The translations under genes and the position numbers were made by a program. A DNA stretch of 31,295 nucleotides from Lachnospiraceae bacterium (GTDB lineage Bacteria > Bacillota > Clostridia > Lachnospirales > Lachnospiraceae), in assembly GCA_016293925.1 (NCBI GenBank), contig JAEDCX010000021.1, forward strand, positions 1 to 31,295. The letters run 5' to 3'. Of this stretch, positions 17,152 to 23,905 are shown piece after piece; position 1 is the first letter of the stretch, and each line of letters begins with the position of its first letter. The notes beneath the pieces are model-generated. The model was not told the origin of the DNA. It worked only from the letters and a program-made list of their open reading frames with translations, and made no database searches.

Positions 17152-18485
17152 GCCATCTCCTCCATAATACTCTTTTTACATAAGATAAACAGATCCTTTG
17201 TCTGTTCGTAGCTGCTTGCGTATATGAAATCCTTCCGGCTGAAGATAATGTTGCACCAGGCATCAATATAGTTTGCCCTGGGCATGTCCGGTGTGAGACT
17301 GAAAATGTGACTGCACATAATCAACTGTATATCGCACTTTGGCTCACCCATCTCCTGATGATTTCTTATCTCGCAATCCGGATACTGTTTACGAAGGGCT
17401 TCTGTCTGGTTCTGCGTTCTTTCGTCTACCGCAATCACTATCCTAATATCGGGGGCAAATGTTCGAATATTCCTCACTATATTCCCAATTCCTTCAAAAC
17501 TTCCGTTAAAAAGAATCTCCACACTCTCTTTATTGCGAAGTGCCTGTTCCACCCGATTGGGAACTGCAGGACGAGGGAGAATCTTCCCTTCTGCCGCCTT
17601 TCCCCGAACACCATGCATTGCGTCATCGAAGGCATACATCAGCGTTCTGACAATATTGAATTCTCCCTTCAGATTGACGCTGTAAATCATCCGAAACATT
17701 TCCGTCAGGATACAGTTTCTAAAATCTTCTTTTTGGGATTCAGGGAGAAACTGTAAGAAAAAGTGCATTCGATTTCTCCACATGTAATAATGGATAAAGG
17801 TATTTCCCGCATTTCGACCTCCGGCCTTATGCCAGACGCGGGACTTTCCATAAGATGCAACCTGATATCCTGCAAGACCAAAACGATATCCCCACTCCAT
17901 ATCATCCCAGTAGATGAAATTGTCCTCCGGCATCAGTCCGATCTTCCGAACAGCCTCCGTGCGAACCATCATTGAGCATGCCGGAACATAGTCGCAATAA
18001 ACCACTTCCGGAAGCATATCGGTATCAATACAATTCTTGAACTGATCCTCCTGAATATAAGTATCAAAGCGGATTTTGCCGCCATAATTCCATATCTTAT
18101 CCGGTTCATCCATGAAATACGCCTTGCTTCCAACCATACCGCATTCGGGATGTGTATTCAGGAATTCCTGTAAATAGAAAACCGCCTCCGGATCAAACAC
18201 GATGTCATTATCGACGCACATCAGATATTCATGATCGTGTCTCAACGCTTCCCGAAGACCGGTGTTAAATCCTCCTGATCCGCCAAGGTTCTCTTCATTC
18301 ACCAGCAGTGTGACGCGCCCTTCAAATTGTTCACGGATCATTTTGACAGACTCGTCCGTAGAAGCATTATCCACGACATAGACATCAAAGTCGTCTATTG
18401 TAGATGCAAAAAGAGAATCAAGACATTTCACAACATAATCCTGTTTGTTATAGTTACACACCACGATTCCGATTTTATGGCTCAT
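17145..18485 (-). CDS. GT2-family glycosyltransferase with C-terminal extension
   Basis: The 446-residue protein carries a GT-A domain in its first 270 residues. IGIVVCNYNKQDYVVKCLDSL opens it, followed by VYVVDNASTDESV, ENLGGSGGFNTGLREAL, the metal site CVDNDIVFDPEA (D-N-D), and the acceptor-side YWDDMEWGYRFGLAGYQ. This is the rhamnosyl/galactofuranosyltransferase-like (WcaA/GlfT2-like) branch of GT2, so it is one candidate for galactofuranose transfer given glf in the same run (inference). About 170 C-terminal residues have no motif I recognise. The gene start overlaps the TagF-like stop by 4 nt, and its 3' end overlaps the cytidylyltransferase start, so it is translationally coupled on both sides. 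Confidence 0.87.
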   Translation of the reverse strand: MSHKIGIVVCNYNKQDYVVKCLDSLFASTIDDFDVYVVDNASTDESVKMIREQFEGRVTLLVNEENLGGSGGFNTGLREALRHDHEYLMCVDNDIVFDPEAVFYLQEFLNTHPECGMVGSKAYFMDEPDKIWNYGGKIRFDTYIQEDQFKNCIDTDMLPEVVYCDYVPACSMMVRTEAVRKIGLMPEDNFIYWDDMEWGYRFGLAGYQVASYGKSRVWHKAGGRNAGNTFIHYYMWRNRMHFFLQFLPESQKEDFRNCILTEMFRMIYSVNLKGEFNIVRTLMYAFDDAMHGVRGKAAEGKILPRPAVPNRVEQALRNKESVEILFNGSFEGIGNIVRNIRTFAPDIRIVIAVDERTQNQTEALRKQYPDCEIRNHQEMGEPKCDIQLIMCSHIFSLTPDMPRANYIDAWCNIIFSRKDFIYASSYEQTKDLFILCKKSIMEEMAW

Positions 18486-19732
18486 GCTTTACCTCGCTTA
18501 TGCTTCTTGCTTCCATTCACAAGTTCCTGTATTTTCCGATATAGTCTCTGGGCCGAGTCCCCATCTTCCAATTCAAACAGTTTTGTACGCAGTGCATGTC
18601 TGCCCTCTGCATCGGTATTACCGCCAAGGGCATCCCGAATACCTGACATCAGTTCCTGCATTGTATATGCTTTCGTTTCCGGCATCCACTCCTCATACGG
18701 GAAATAATTTTCCCTTGTATCATGGGAATATTCTTCAAAATCATACAAGAAAAAAACAGTCGGCCGATCCAGCAGGGTATAATCGGAGTAGATGGAAGAA
18801 TAATCCGTCACCAGAGCATCCGCCCTTCCCAGAAAAGCATAGGGATCCGCGTCCGCTTCAATATTGACGATATTGGAAAACTGAATTCCCTCAAACAGGG
18901 ATCTGACCTTGGATTTTGGATGTAGCTTCGTATAAAAGAAAATGTGCTCCTCTTGCAGGAAATGATTAAAGTTTTCCAAATCCATCACTTCAAAGAATTT
19001 TGTCTCGGATGCCCGGAAAGTCGGCATATAGATAACCACTCTGTCGCCTACCGCATGCTGCTCATCCATGCAGCGGATAACCCGACGTTCTTCATCCGTG
19101 TACACATTCTCAATTGTATGTCCGATCAGCACATCATTTCTGGGATATCCGTTTACCAGAACGTGATTCTCCGGTACCCCGAAAGCCCCCGCAAAAATGG
19201 TTTTCATCATGGGGGAGGTGGCGAGAATATAATCACTTGGTTTCTCGTTCGTCATGCTGATCAGGTAATTGCTCCACCATTCGCGTCTGGTACGCGGATG
19301 ACGAAGATAATCATGCTTATTGTCATGATTAATTTTCTTATTTCCCGACCCATGCCACATATTCATATGTATCGCTCCGCCGGACGTCCAGAAACAGATA
19401 TCTTTGGTGTAATTATCGTATAGATACACCTTCGCCCGCAGACAATACCAGATACCTTTCAGAGAACGCACGTAGTAAGCAGGATAACCGTTTTGGCGAA
19501 GGAAAGATACGATCTCCTTTTTCCTGGAGATCCATACCGCCTGAACCTGTTCGCTTTGCTGCTGATTCAGATACAGGTATAAATATCTTCCGTTGTCAGC
19601 CCATCTTCGCCCAAACGTACTTCCGATTACCCACAGATTCTTTTTTCGGATCATCAGATGAGAAGCCCAATAGACCGGCACCAGGAAAAGCTGTAGCCAG
19701 TATTTCAGAAACGCACCTAAGGGTTTACGCAT
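18482..19732 (-). CDS. TagF/TagB-like CDP-polyol phosphotransferase
   Basis: A 416-residue member of the CDP-glycerol glycerophosphotransferase family. Key segments are MNMWHGSGNKKI (WHG at 126-128, cf. the WHGxPxK motif of teichoic-acid polymerases), ILATSPMMKTIFAGAFG, VNGYPRNDVL, VIYMPTFRAS, FYTKLHPKS and VTDYSSIYSDYTLLDRPTVFF. The conserved His residues and the TDYSS motif form the CDP-polyol site. An N-terminal segment with aromatic and hydrophobic residues (YWLQLFLVPVYWASHLM) probably binds the membrane. It would transfer glycerol- or ribitol-phosphate to a glycan. The adjacent IspD/TarI-like enzyme could make its donor. The gene overlaps the XRE regulator by 8 nt and has AAGGAG 7 nt upstream. 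Confidence 0.88.
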   Translation of the reverse strand: MRKPLGAFLKYWLQLFLVPVYWASHLMIRKKNLWVIGSTFGRRWADNGRYLYLYLNQQQSEQVQAVWISRKKEIVSFLRQNGYPAYYVRSLKGIWYCLRAKVYLYDNYTKDICFWTSGGAIHMNMWHGSGNKKINHDNKHDYLRHPRTRREWWSNYLISMTNEKPSDYILATSPMMKTIFAGAFGVPENHVLVNGYPRNDVLIGHTIENVYTDEERRVIRCMDEQHAVGDRVVIYMPTFRASETKFFEVMDLENFNHFLQEEHIFFYTKLHPKSKVRSLFEGIQFSNIVNIEADADPYAFLGRADALVTDYSSIYSDYTLLDRPTVFFLYDFEEYSHDTRENYFPYEEWMPETKAYTMQELMSGIRDALGGNTDAEGRHALRTKLFELEDGDSAQRLYRKIQELVNGSKKHKRGKA

Positions 19733-20075
19733 CGCATGACTCCTTGTTCACATATTTGGGTAACTCGATGTAGTCCTGCATATCATCCAGAATCCGCTGC
19801 CTCCCCATACGATTTAACCGTGTATAATATGACATGACTTTATTTTCCATCAGTTGTTCTGATATGGTTTTGCTGTGGTCCAGCGGGGTGAAGTCCACCG
19901 GGTTAAGTTCCAGCTTGTCACAGATTCTGATGACCGTTCCGTAAGCCATTCCCTCAATTCCCCGATCAAATGCCGTAACAAGCGTACTGTATGGAATATT
20001 CGTATCCAGACAAAATGCCCGGATACTCTTGTATTTGCTTCTGATAGACTCTTTTAACAGTTCAGACTTATCCAT
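19725..20075 (-). CDS. XRE-family helix-turn-helix regulator
   Basis: The 116-residue protein has an N-terminal Cro/CI-type helix-turn-helix. SIRAFCLDTNIPYSTLVTAF supplies the turn and recognition helix, followed by GTVIRICDKLELNPVDF, the usual fourth and fifth helices. The C-terminal 45 residues (LMENKVMSYYTRLNRMGRQRILDDMQDYIEL) are helical and probably mediate dimers. It lies between neuB-like and tagF-like genes, 28 nt after the former and overlapping the latter, so it is transcribed with the glycosylation genes and could control them. A candidate target is the dyad at 21628-21675 (inference). Start: the ATG at 20075 is spaced 8 nt from GGAG; the GTG at 20084 is too close to that site. Confidence 0.85.
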   Translation of the reverse strand: MDKSELLKESIRSKYKSIRAFCLDTNIPYSTLVTAFDRGIEGMAYGTVIRICDKLELNPVDFTPLDHSKTISEQLMENKVMSYYTRLNRMGRQRILDDMQDYIELPKYVNKESCDA

Positions 20076-20103
20076 ATGATTCACTCCTGTCCAAACACCA
20101 TCA

Positions 20104-21603
20104 TTACCACTTTTTAAGATAGGTCTTTCGTTCCATCGGATCAGCGCTGTTGATCTGCGGATCCTTGTAATAGGAATCGCTCTTCATGTGCTGCGTGGAG
20201 ACTTCTTCAAAGATTGCTCCTGTCTTGGATGAGAAGGAGTGGTACTCACCCCGGAGAACCGTTTGCATATCTCCTGGGTGAAGATGCTTCTCTCCCTGCC
20301 CGTCGATCTGTACATCCAGATCTCCATACAGCACCTGGAAGGTTTCCTCCTTCACCCGGTGGGCATGGGACGGATGGAACTGCCCCGGAAGAACAATGAT
20401 ATATTTCTTGCAATATTCCCGATTAATGATATTGATAATAATCGCACCCGTTTGACGGAAATGCTTCACTCCATAATGATGGGATAGTTCCACTTCAAAC
20501 TCGGTTCCCAGTGCAATCCCGGCCTCATAGAGCATACCCTTGGCATCATGGACCGCATTCCGGACAATCCCTACACCGGTCAGTTTCGGCTGTTCAACAA
20601 TCTTATCATCCGCCTTGTAATCAACGCTTGCCACCATACCCTCTTTGAAGTCTCCACTGAACAACTGCTTCTCCTGCAGCGGCATCGCATAGTAAACATC
20701 GTTCTCTGTCAGAACCTCCCCTGCCTTAATATCTCGTTTCGCATAGGTACCGCGCATCAGGGAGTGCAGGGAATCCAGTTCGTCCTGACTGATATATTTG
20801 GTATTCTCTTTCTTCATGACGCACATGGTTCGGGCAGTAACTGCTGCCTCAACCCATTTCTCCGCCTGTTCCGGATTCATGGAATATGCGTTCAGCTTAA
20901 TTGTCTCTGTCGGAAGACCCACATGACGTTCCAGAATCTTCGCACCCTTGGCAATTGCCAGCATGGCAACCGTATTGTCGTTCGGATCCTCATGTCCGGA
21001 ATACCCGATGGGAATATCCCGGTATCTCTTCTGCATTCTGGTAATAAAATCAAGCTGAAGTGAATCTGCAGGTGCAGGATATTCTGCTACGCAGTGCAGG
21101 AAAGCAAAATTCGCTTTTCTGTGAGAGAAATAATTGTATATCTTATCAATGTCGGCCAAGGTCTTGCCGCCGGTAGAGATAATGATCGGTTTCCGGGTCT
21201 TCTCGATCTTCGCAAGCAATGGCCAGTCAAGGGAACTGCAGCTTGCAACCTTGATGATATCCAATCCCTGATCCATACACCAATCAACACCTGTCTCATC
21301 AAAAGGAGTGCTCATGGCCAGCATTCCTTCTTCCCTGATACAGCTTACCAGTTCAGAAAACTGCTCATAATTCAGTTTCGTACCCATGAATCTCGGAATA
21401 TGCTTCACATCGGTACGATCCTTAAAATCCTTGTGAATAAAAGTATCCAGATCCCGATACTGAAGTTTTACGGCAGCCTTGATATTGTTTTTTCTGGCAA
21501 TCCTTCCCATAGCTCTGATGATATCCTTACCATGCTCCACACTTCCCTGATGGGAATTGGCCATCTCGAAAATAAAGAGATTATCAAATATACTATTATT
21601 CAT
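20104..21603 (-). CDS. NeuB-type nonulosonate synthase with SAF and C-terminal cupin domains
   Basis: The 499-residue protein has three parts. Residues 1-270 are a NeuB TIM barrel (FIFEMANSHQGSVEHGK, AAVKLQYRDLDTF, STPFDETGVDWC, IIISTGGKTLADID, GYSGHEDPNDNTVAMLAIAKGA, ILERHVG), which condenses phosphoenolpyruvate with a six-carbon amino sugar. Next comes an SAF/antifreeze-like domain (YAKRDIKAGEVLTENDVYYA). The last 115 residues or so form a cupin (PGQFHPSHAHRVKEETFQVLYGDLDVQ, with HxH and a downstream E, then LHPGD). Standard NeuB/PseI proteins of about 345 residues stop after the SAF domain. The cupin may bind or isomerise the product, or allow a different product. GGAGG at 9 nt upstream fixes the ATG at 21603 over an upstream in-frame ATG at 21654. 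A sigma-28-like promoter lies just upstream. Confidence 0.88.
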   Translation of the reverse strand: MNNSIFDNLFIFEMANSHQGSVEHGKDIIRAMGRIARKNNIKAAVKLQYRDLDTFIHKDFKDRTDVKHIPRFMGTKLNYEQFSELVSCIREEGMLAMSTPFDETGVDWCMDQGLDIIKVASCSSLDWPLLAKIEKTRKPIIISTGGKTLADIDKIYNYFSHRKANFAFLHCVAEYPAPADSLQLDFITRMQKRYRDIPIGYSGHEDPNDNTVAMLAIAKGAKILERHVGLPTETIKLNAYSMNPEQAEKWVEAAVTARTMCVMKKENTKYISQDELDSLHSLMRGTYAKRDIKAGEVLTENDVYYAMPLQEKQLFSGDFKEGMVASVDYKADDKIVEQPKLTGVGIVRNAVHDAKGMLYEAGIALGTEFEVELSHHYGVKHFRQTGAIIINIINREYCKKYIIVLPGQFHPSHAHRVKEETFQVLYGDLDVQIDGQGEKHLHPGDMQTVLRGEYHSFSSKTGAIFEEVSTQHMKSDSYYKDPQINSADPMERKTYLKKW

Positions 21604-21627
21604 ACTTATTTCCTCCAATCTGTATAT

Positions 21628-21675
21628 AAAAGCCGGTATATATAACAAAAGCATCTGCTATATATATCGGCTTTT
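21628..21675. repeat. 17-bp near-perfect inverted repeat upstream of the neuB-like gene
   Basis: The arms at 21628-21644 and 21659-21675 pair over 17 bp with one mismatch (G/T on the plus strand, A/C on the minus strand) around a 14-nt loop. The GC content is limited to a GCCG core; the rest is AT. It overlaps the -10 element of the sigma-28-like promoter. It could be an operator, or a weak terminator for the GT2 gene upstream, since the minus strand ends in only four T residues before ATATA. Confidence 0.6.
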
Positions 21676-21691
21676 AAACATAATATCTTTA
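21664..21691 (-). promoter_or_regulatory. Sigma-28/SigD-like flagellar promoter upstream of the neuB-like gene
   Basis: On the minus strand TAAA (21688-21691) is followed after 16 nt by a perfect GCCGATAT (21664-21671). The known flagellar sigma consensus is TAAA, about 15 nt, then GCCGATAA or GCCGATAT, so only the spacer is off by one. The start of transcription would fall near 21657, about 54 nt before the neuB-like ATG. It lies in the largest intergenic gap between 31014 and 2190 (145 nt). Confidence 0.55.
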
Positions 21692-21748
21692 ACACCTTAT
21701 CAATATTTCGATAATAAATCATCAGAATAGAATCTATGTTTCTGCCCA

Positions 21749-22753
21749 CTATCTATCCTTCCTGCATACATATTTCCTAATATGATTTTTGCATTCCCGC
21801 AGCATTACCCTCGCAAAAATCTTTCGCAGTTCTGTTTCCATACCATGAAAAGATCTCGTTTTTTTTGCTGTTTGATAAAAGCTAATTCCGTTCTTCAACC
21901 AATCTCTTTTATTGAGATATTCACAGTGATTCCTCTTTGCAAATCCCGGTTTGCAAAGACATCTGTAATACTCTTCCGTCACTGTATTCAGCAAATCTTC
22001 ATACTTGACGAGCAGAAGGTTTCTTCCCTCCTCCCCCAGTTTCAATTGCTTTATCTTCTCTTCCCATTTCGCCAGCTGATTTTGCGCAAAAACCAGAGAA
22101 ATATATACATCTCCATACACTTCTGCTCTGTTTTTCCGAATTGTCTCTCGATTTCCCGGCTGGTGAATCACACCTTTATGATATTGATACACCCTTCGAG
22201 TACCCGTCGCGGCGCACAGGTAACATCCCAAAAGATAATCTGCCTTATCCTGTTCCGTTGTTGCATGTATTCGGAGCATGTCTGCGTCAAAATAACGGCA
22301 AAAGAACTCCCTTTTCCAAAGCAATGTCCCCGGATGTCTTGATCCGATCATAATCATATATCTGTCATTTCCAAGATATTGCCCCTCGGGATATTCCTTG
22401 GCATGAAGACTGATAAAGTCATAATCCGCCGTTTGCAGATATTCACAGAGTTCATCCAAATCCCGTCCGGAGATATAATCTCTGTCATTTACCACAATCA
22501 CATAGCGACCTGTAGCATATGTCCACAGGAGATATGTATTAAATATACCGAAATTATTGTCTCTCTCTACAATCCGAACCCGTCTGTCATCAATACCTTT
22601 CAATCTCTCAACAGTATCATCCGTTGATGCATTATCCCCTACAACAAACTCTATTCGATCGGAATGACACCGCAACATGGTCTTCATATTCCTGCACACC
22701 AGCAAAGAACGGTTATAGGTTGAAACAATGACTGTCAAAACTGTTTTATCCAC
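21749..22753 (-). CDS. GT2-family glycosyltransferase
   Basis: A 334-residue protein with an N-terminal GT-A domain: TVIVSTYNRSLLVCRNMKTML, EFVVGDNASTDDTVERLKGI, ERDNNFGIFNTYLL and YVIVVNDRDYISGRDLDELC. The usual metal-binding D-x-D appears as NDRD. The C-terminal half is helical and basic (about 200-334) with no known motif. It probably adds a sugar to the glycan from a nucleotide sugar; donor and acceptor are not evident. Start: GTG at 22753 has GAGGAG 7 nt upstream and lies 16 nt after the rfbG stop; the longer in-frame ATG at 22792 would overlap rfbG by 23 nt and lacks a ribosome site. It is the last gene before the sigma-28-like promoter region. Confidence 0.82.
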   Translation of the reverse strand: MDKTVLTVIVSTYNRSLLVCRNMKTMLRCHSDRIEFVVGDNASTDDTVERLKGIDDRRVRIVERDNNFGIFNTYLLWTYATGRYVIVVNDRDYISGRDLDELCEYLQTADYDFISLHAKEYPEGQYLGNDRYMIMIGSRHPGTLLWKREFFCRYFDADMLRIHATTEQDKADYLLGCYLCAATGTRRVYQYHKGVIHQPGNRETIRKNRAEVYGDVYISLVFAQNQLAKWEEKIKQLKLGEEGRNLLLVKYEDLLNTVTEEYYRCLCKPGFAKRNHCEYLNKRDWLKNGISFYQTAKKTRSFHGMETELRKIFARVMLRECKNHIRKYVCRKDR

Positions 22754-22760
22754 TACATAC

Positions 22761-22766
22761 TCCTCA
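22761..22766 (-). promoter_or_regulatory. Ribosome binding site deciding the GTG start of the GT2 gene
   Basis: TGAGGAG-type sequence on the minus strand, 7 nt before the GTG at 22753. It sits inside the longer open frame, which argues against the upstream ATG at 22792. Confidence 0.6.
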
Positions 22767-22769
22767 CAT

Positions 22770-23867
22770 TCATAATGACAGGTATTCATCAATTTGTCTC
22801 TGCGTTACTGCTCGCATATTTTCTCCGGCAAGGTAATCACAGTTCCATTCTGCAATTTTACGAAGAGCGGTTCTGACATTCCAGACCGGCTTCCAGCAAA
22901 GATTCTCACAGAGTTTACGACAATCTAATTTCAGAAGGTTCGCCTCATGGGGACCGCCATCATGCCGTTCTTCCCAATGGATATGTTGCCCTGTAAGTTT
23001 CTCCCACTCCTCATAGTAAGTGGTTACCAGTTCTGCCGTTGTCCAGCAATCCTGATCTTTAGGTCCGATATTGTAGCTGCCGGCCAACGCTGCATTGTCC
23101 CACTGCTCCATAGCCAATTCAAGATACACTACTACAGGCTCCAAAACATGCTGATACGGACGTATCGAAGATGGATTGCGGACAACAAGCTCTTTCCCGG
23201 TTTCAATGGCTCTCAGGCAATCCGGAATAATCCTATCGGCAGCAAAATCTCCTCCTCCAATCACATTTCCGGCTCTGCATGTAGAGATACGAACCTCTCT
23301 TCCTTCTTCTGTTTTTCCCGTATTTCCTCCCAGGAAAGAATTTTTATAGCAACTCGTAACCAGCTCGGAGCAGGATTTCGAATTGGAATATGGATCAAAC
23401 CCGTTTAATTCATCCTCTTCTGTATAACCACGTTCCCATTCGCGGTTCAGATAAACCTTATCCGTAGTCACATTAACGACCGACCGAACAGAGGGACAGT
23501 TTCTGACACATTCCATGAGATGAACCGTTCCCATAACGTTTACTTCATATGTATACACCGGATCTCTGTAAGACTCCCTCACAATAGGCTGTGCGGCCAT
23601 ATGAATTACAATCTCCGGGCGAAAAGAATTGAAATCCATACGCAATCTATTCAGATCACGAATATCTGCTGTAGAAGACTTCACCTCATCCCTAAGACCA
23701 CATAACTCATATAAGCTCGGTGATGTCGGAGGTTCCATGGCGTATCCATAGACATTTGCCCCCAATGATTTCAGCACCATGCACATCCAGGCTCCCTTGA
23801 ATCCTGTGTGCCCCGTAATGAGTACCCTTTTGTTTTTATAAAATTCCTGGAGTTTCATCTGTTTCAA
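22770..23867 (-). CDS. rfbG: CDP-glucose 4,6-dehydratase
   Basis: The 365-residue extended SDR enzyme turns CDP-glucose into CDP-4-keto-6-deoxyglucose with bound NAD. RVLITGHTGFKGAWM is the coenzyme loop (residues 14-28) and the GHTGFKG form is characteristic of this enzyme. Other matches to the enterobacterial RfbG are EIVIHMAAQPIVRESYRDP, DPYSNSKSCSELV (catalytic Tyr and Lys), RAGNVIGGGDFAADRIIPD and RNPSSIRPYQHVLEP. RfbF supplies CDP-glucose and RfbH takes the product. The start is TTG at 23867 with GAGGGG just upstream; an ATG three codons later is the alternative. It follows rfbH after 38 nt holding a short palindrome. Confidence 0.95.
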   Translation of the reverse strand: MKQMKLQEFYKNKRVLITGHTGFKGAWMCMVLKSLGANVYGYAMEPPTSPSLYELCGLRDEVKSSTADIRDLNRLRMDFNSFRPEIVIHMAAQPIVRESYRDPVYTYEVNVMGTVHLMECVRNCPSVRSVVNVTTDKVYLNREWERGYTEEDELNGFDPYSNSKSCSELVTSCYKNSFLGGNTGKTEEGREVRISTCRAGNVIGGGDFAADRIIPDCLRAIETGKELVVRNPSSIRPYQHVLEPVVVYLELAMEQWDNAALAGSYNIGPKDQDCWTTAELVTTYYEEWEKLTGQHIHWEERHDGGPHEANLLKLDCRKLCENLCWKPVWNVRTALRKIAEWNCDYLAGENMRAVTQRQIDEYLSL

Positions 23868-23887
23868 TATATCCCCTCATCCCATGC

Positions 23888-23901
23888 CGGAAACGTTTCC
23901 G
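23888..23901. repeat. 14-bp perfect palindrome between rfbH and rfbG
   Basis: CGGAAACGTTTCCG reads the same on both strands and sits in the 38-nt spacer between the two genes. As a loop-less palindrome it is more like a protein-binding site than an RNA hairpin. It resembles a CcpA cre box only loosely (central AA-CG-T is right, outer positions are not). Confidence 0.35.
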
Positions 23902-23905
23902 TGCA

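Noticed and set aside
23889..23900. CcpA cre site
   Set aside because: The central part resembles cre, but four outer or W positions disagree and the site is between genes of an operon rather than at a promoter.
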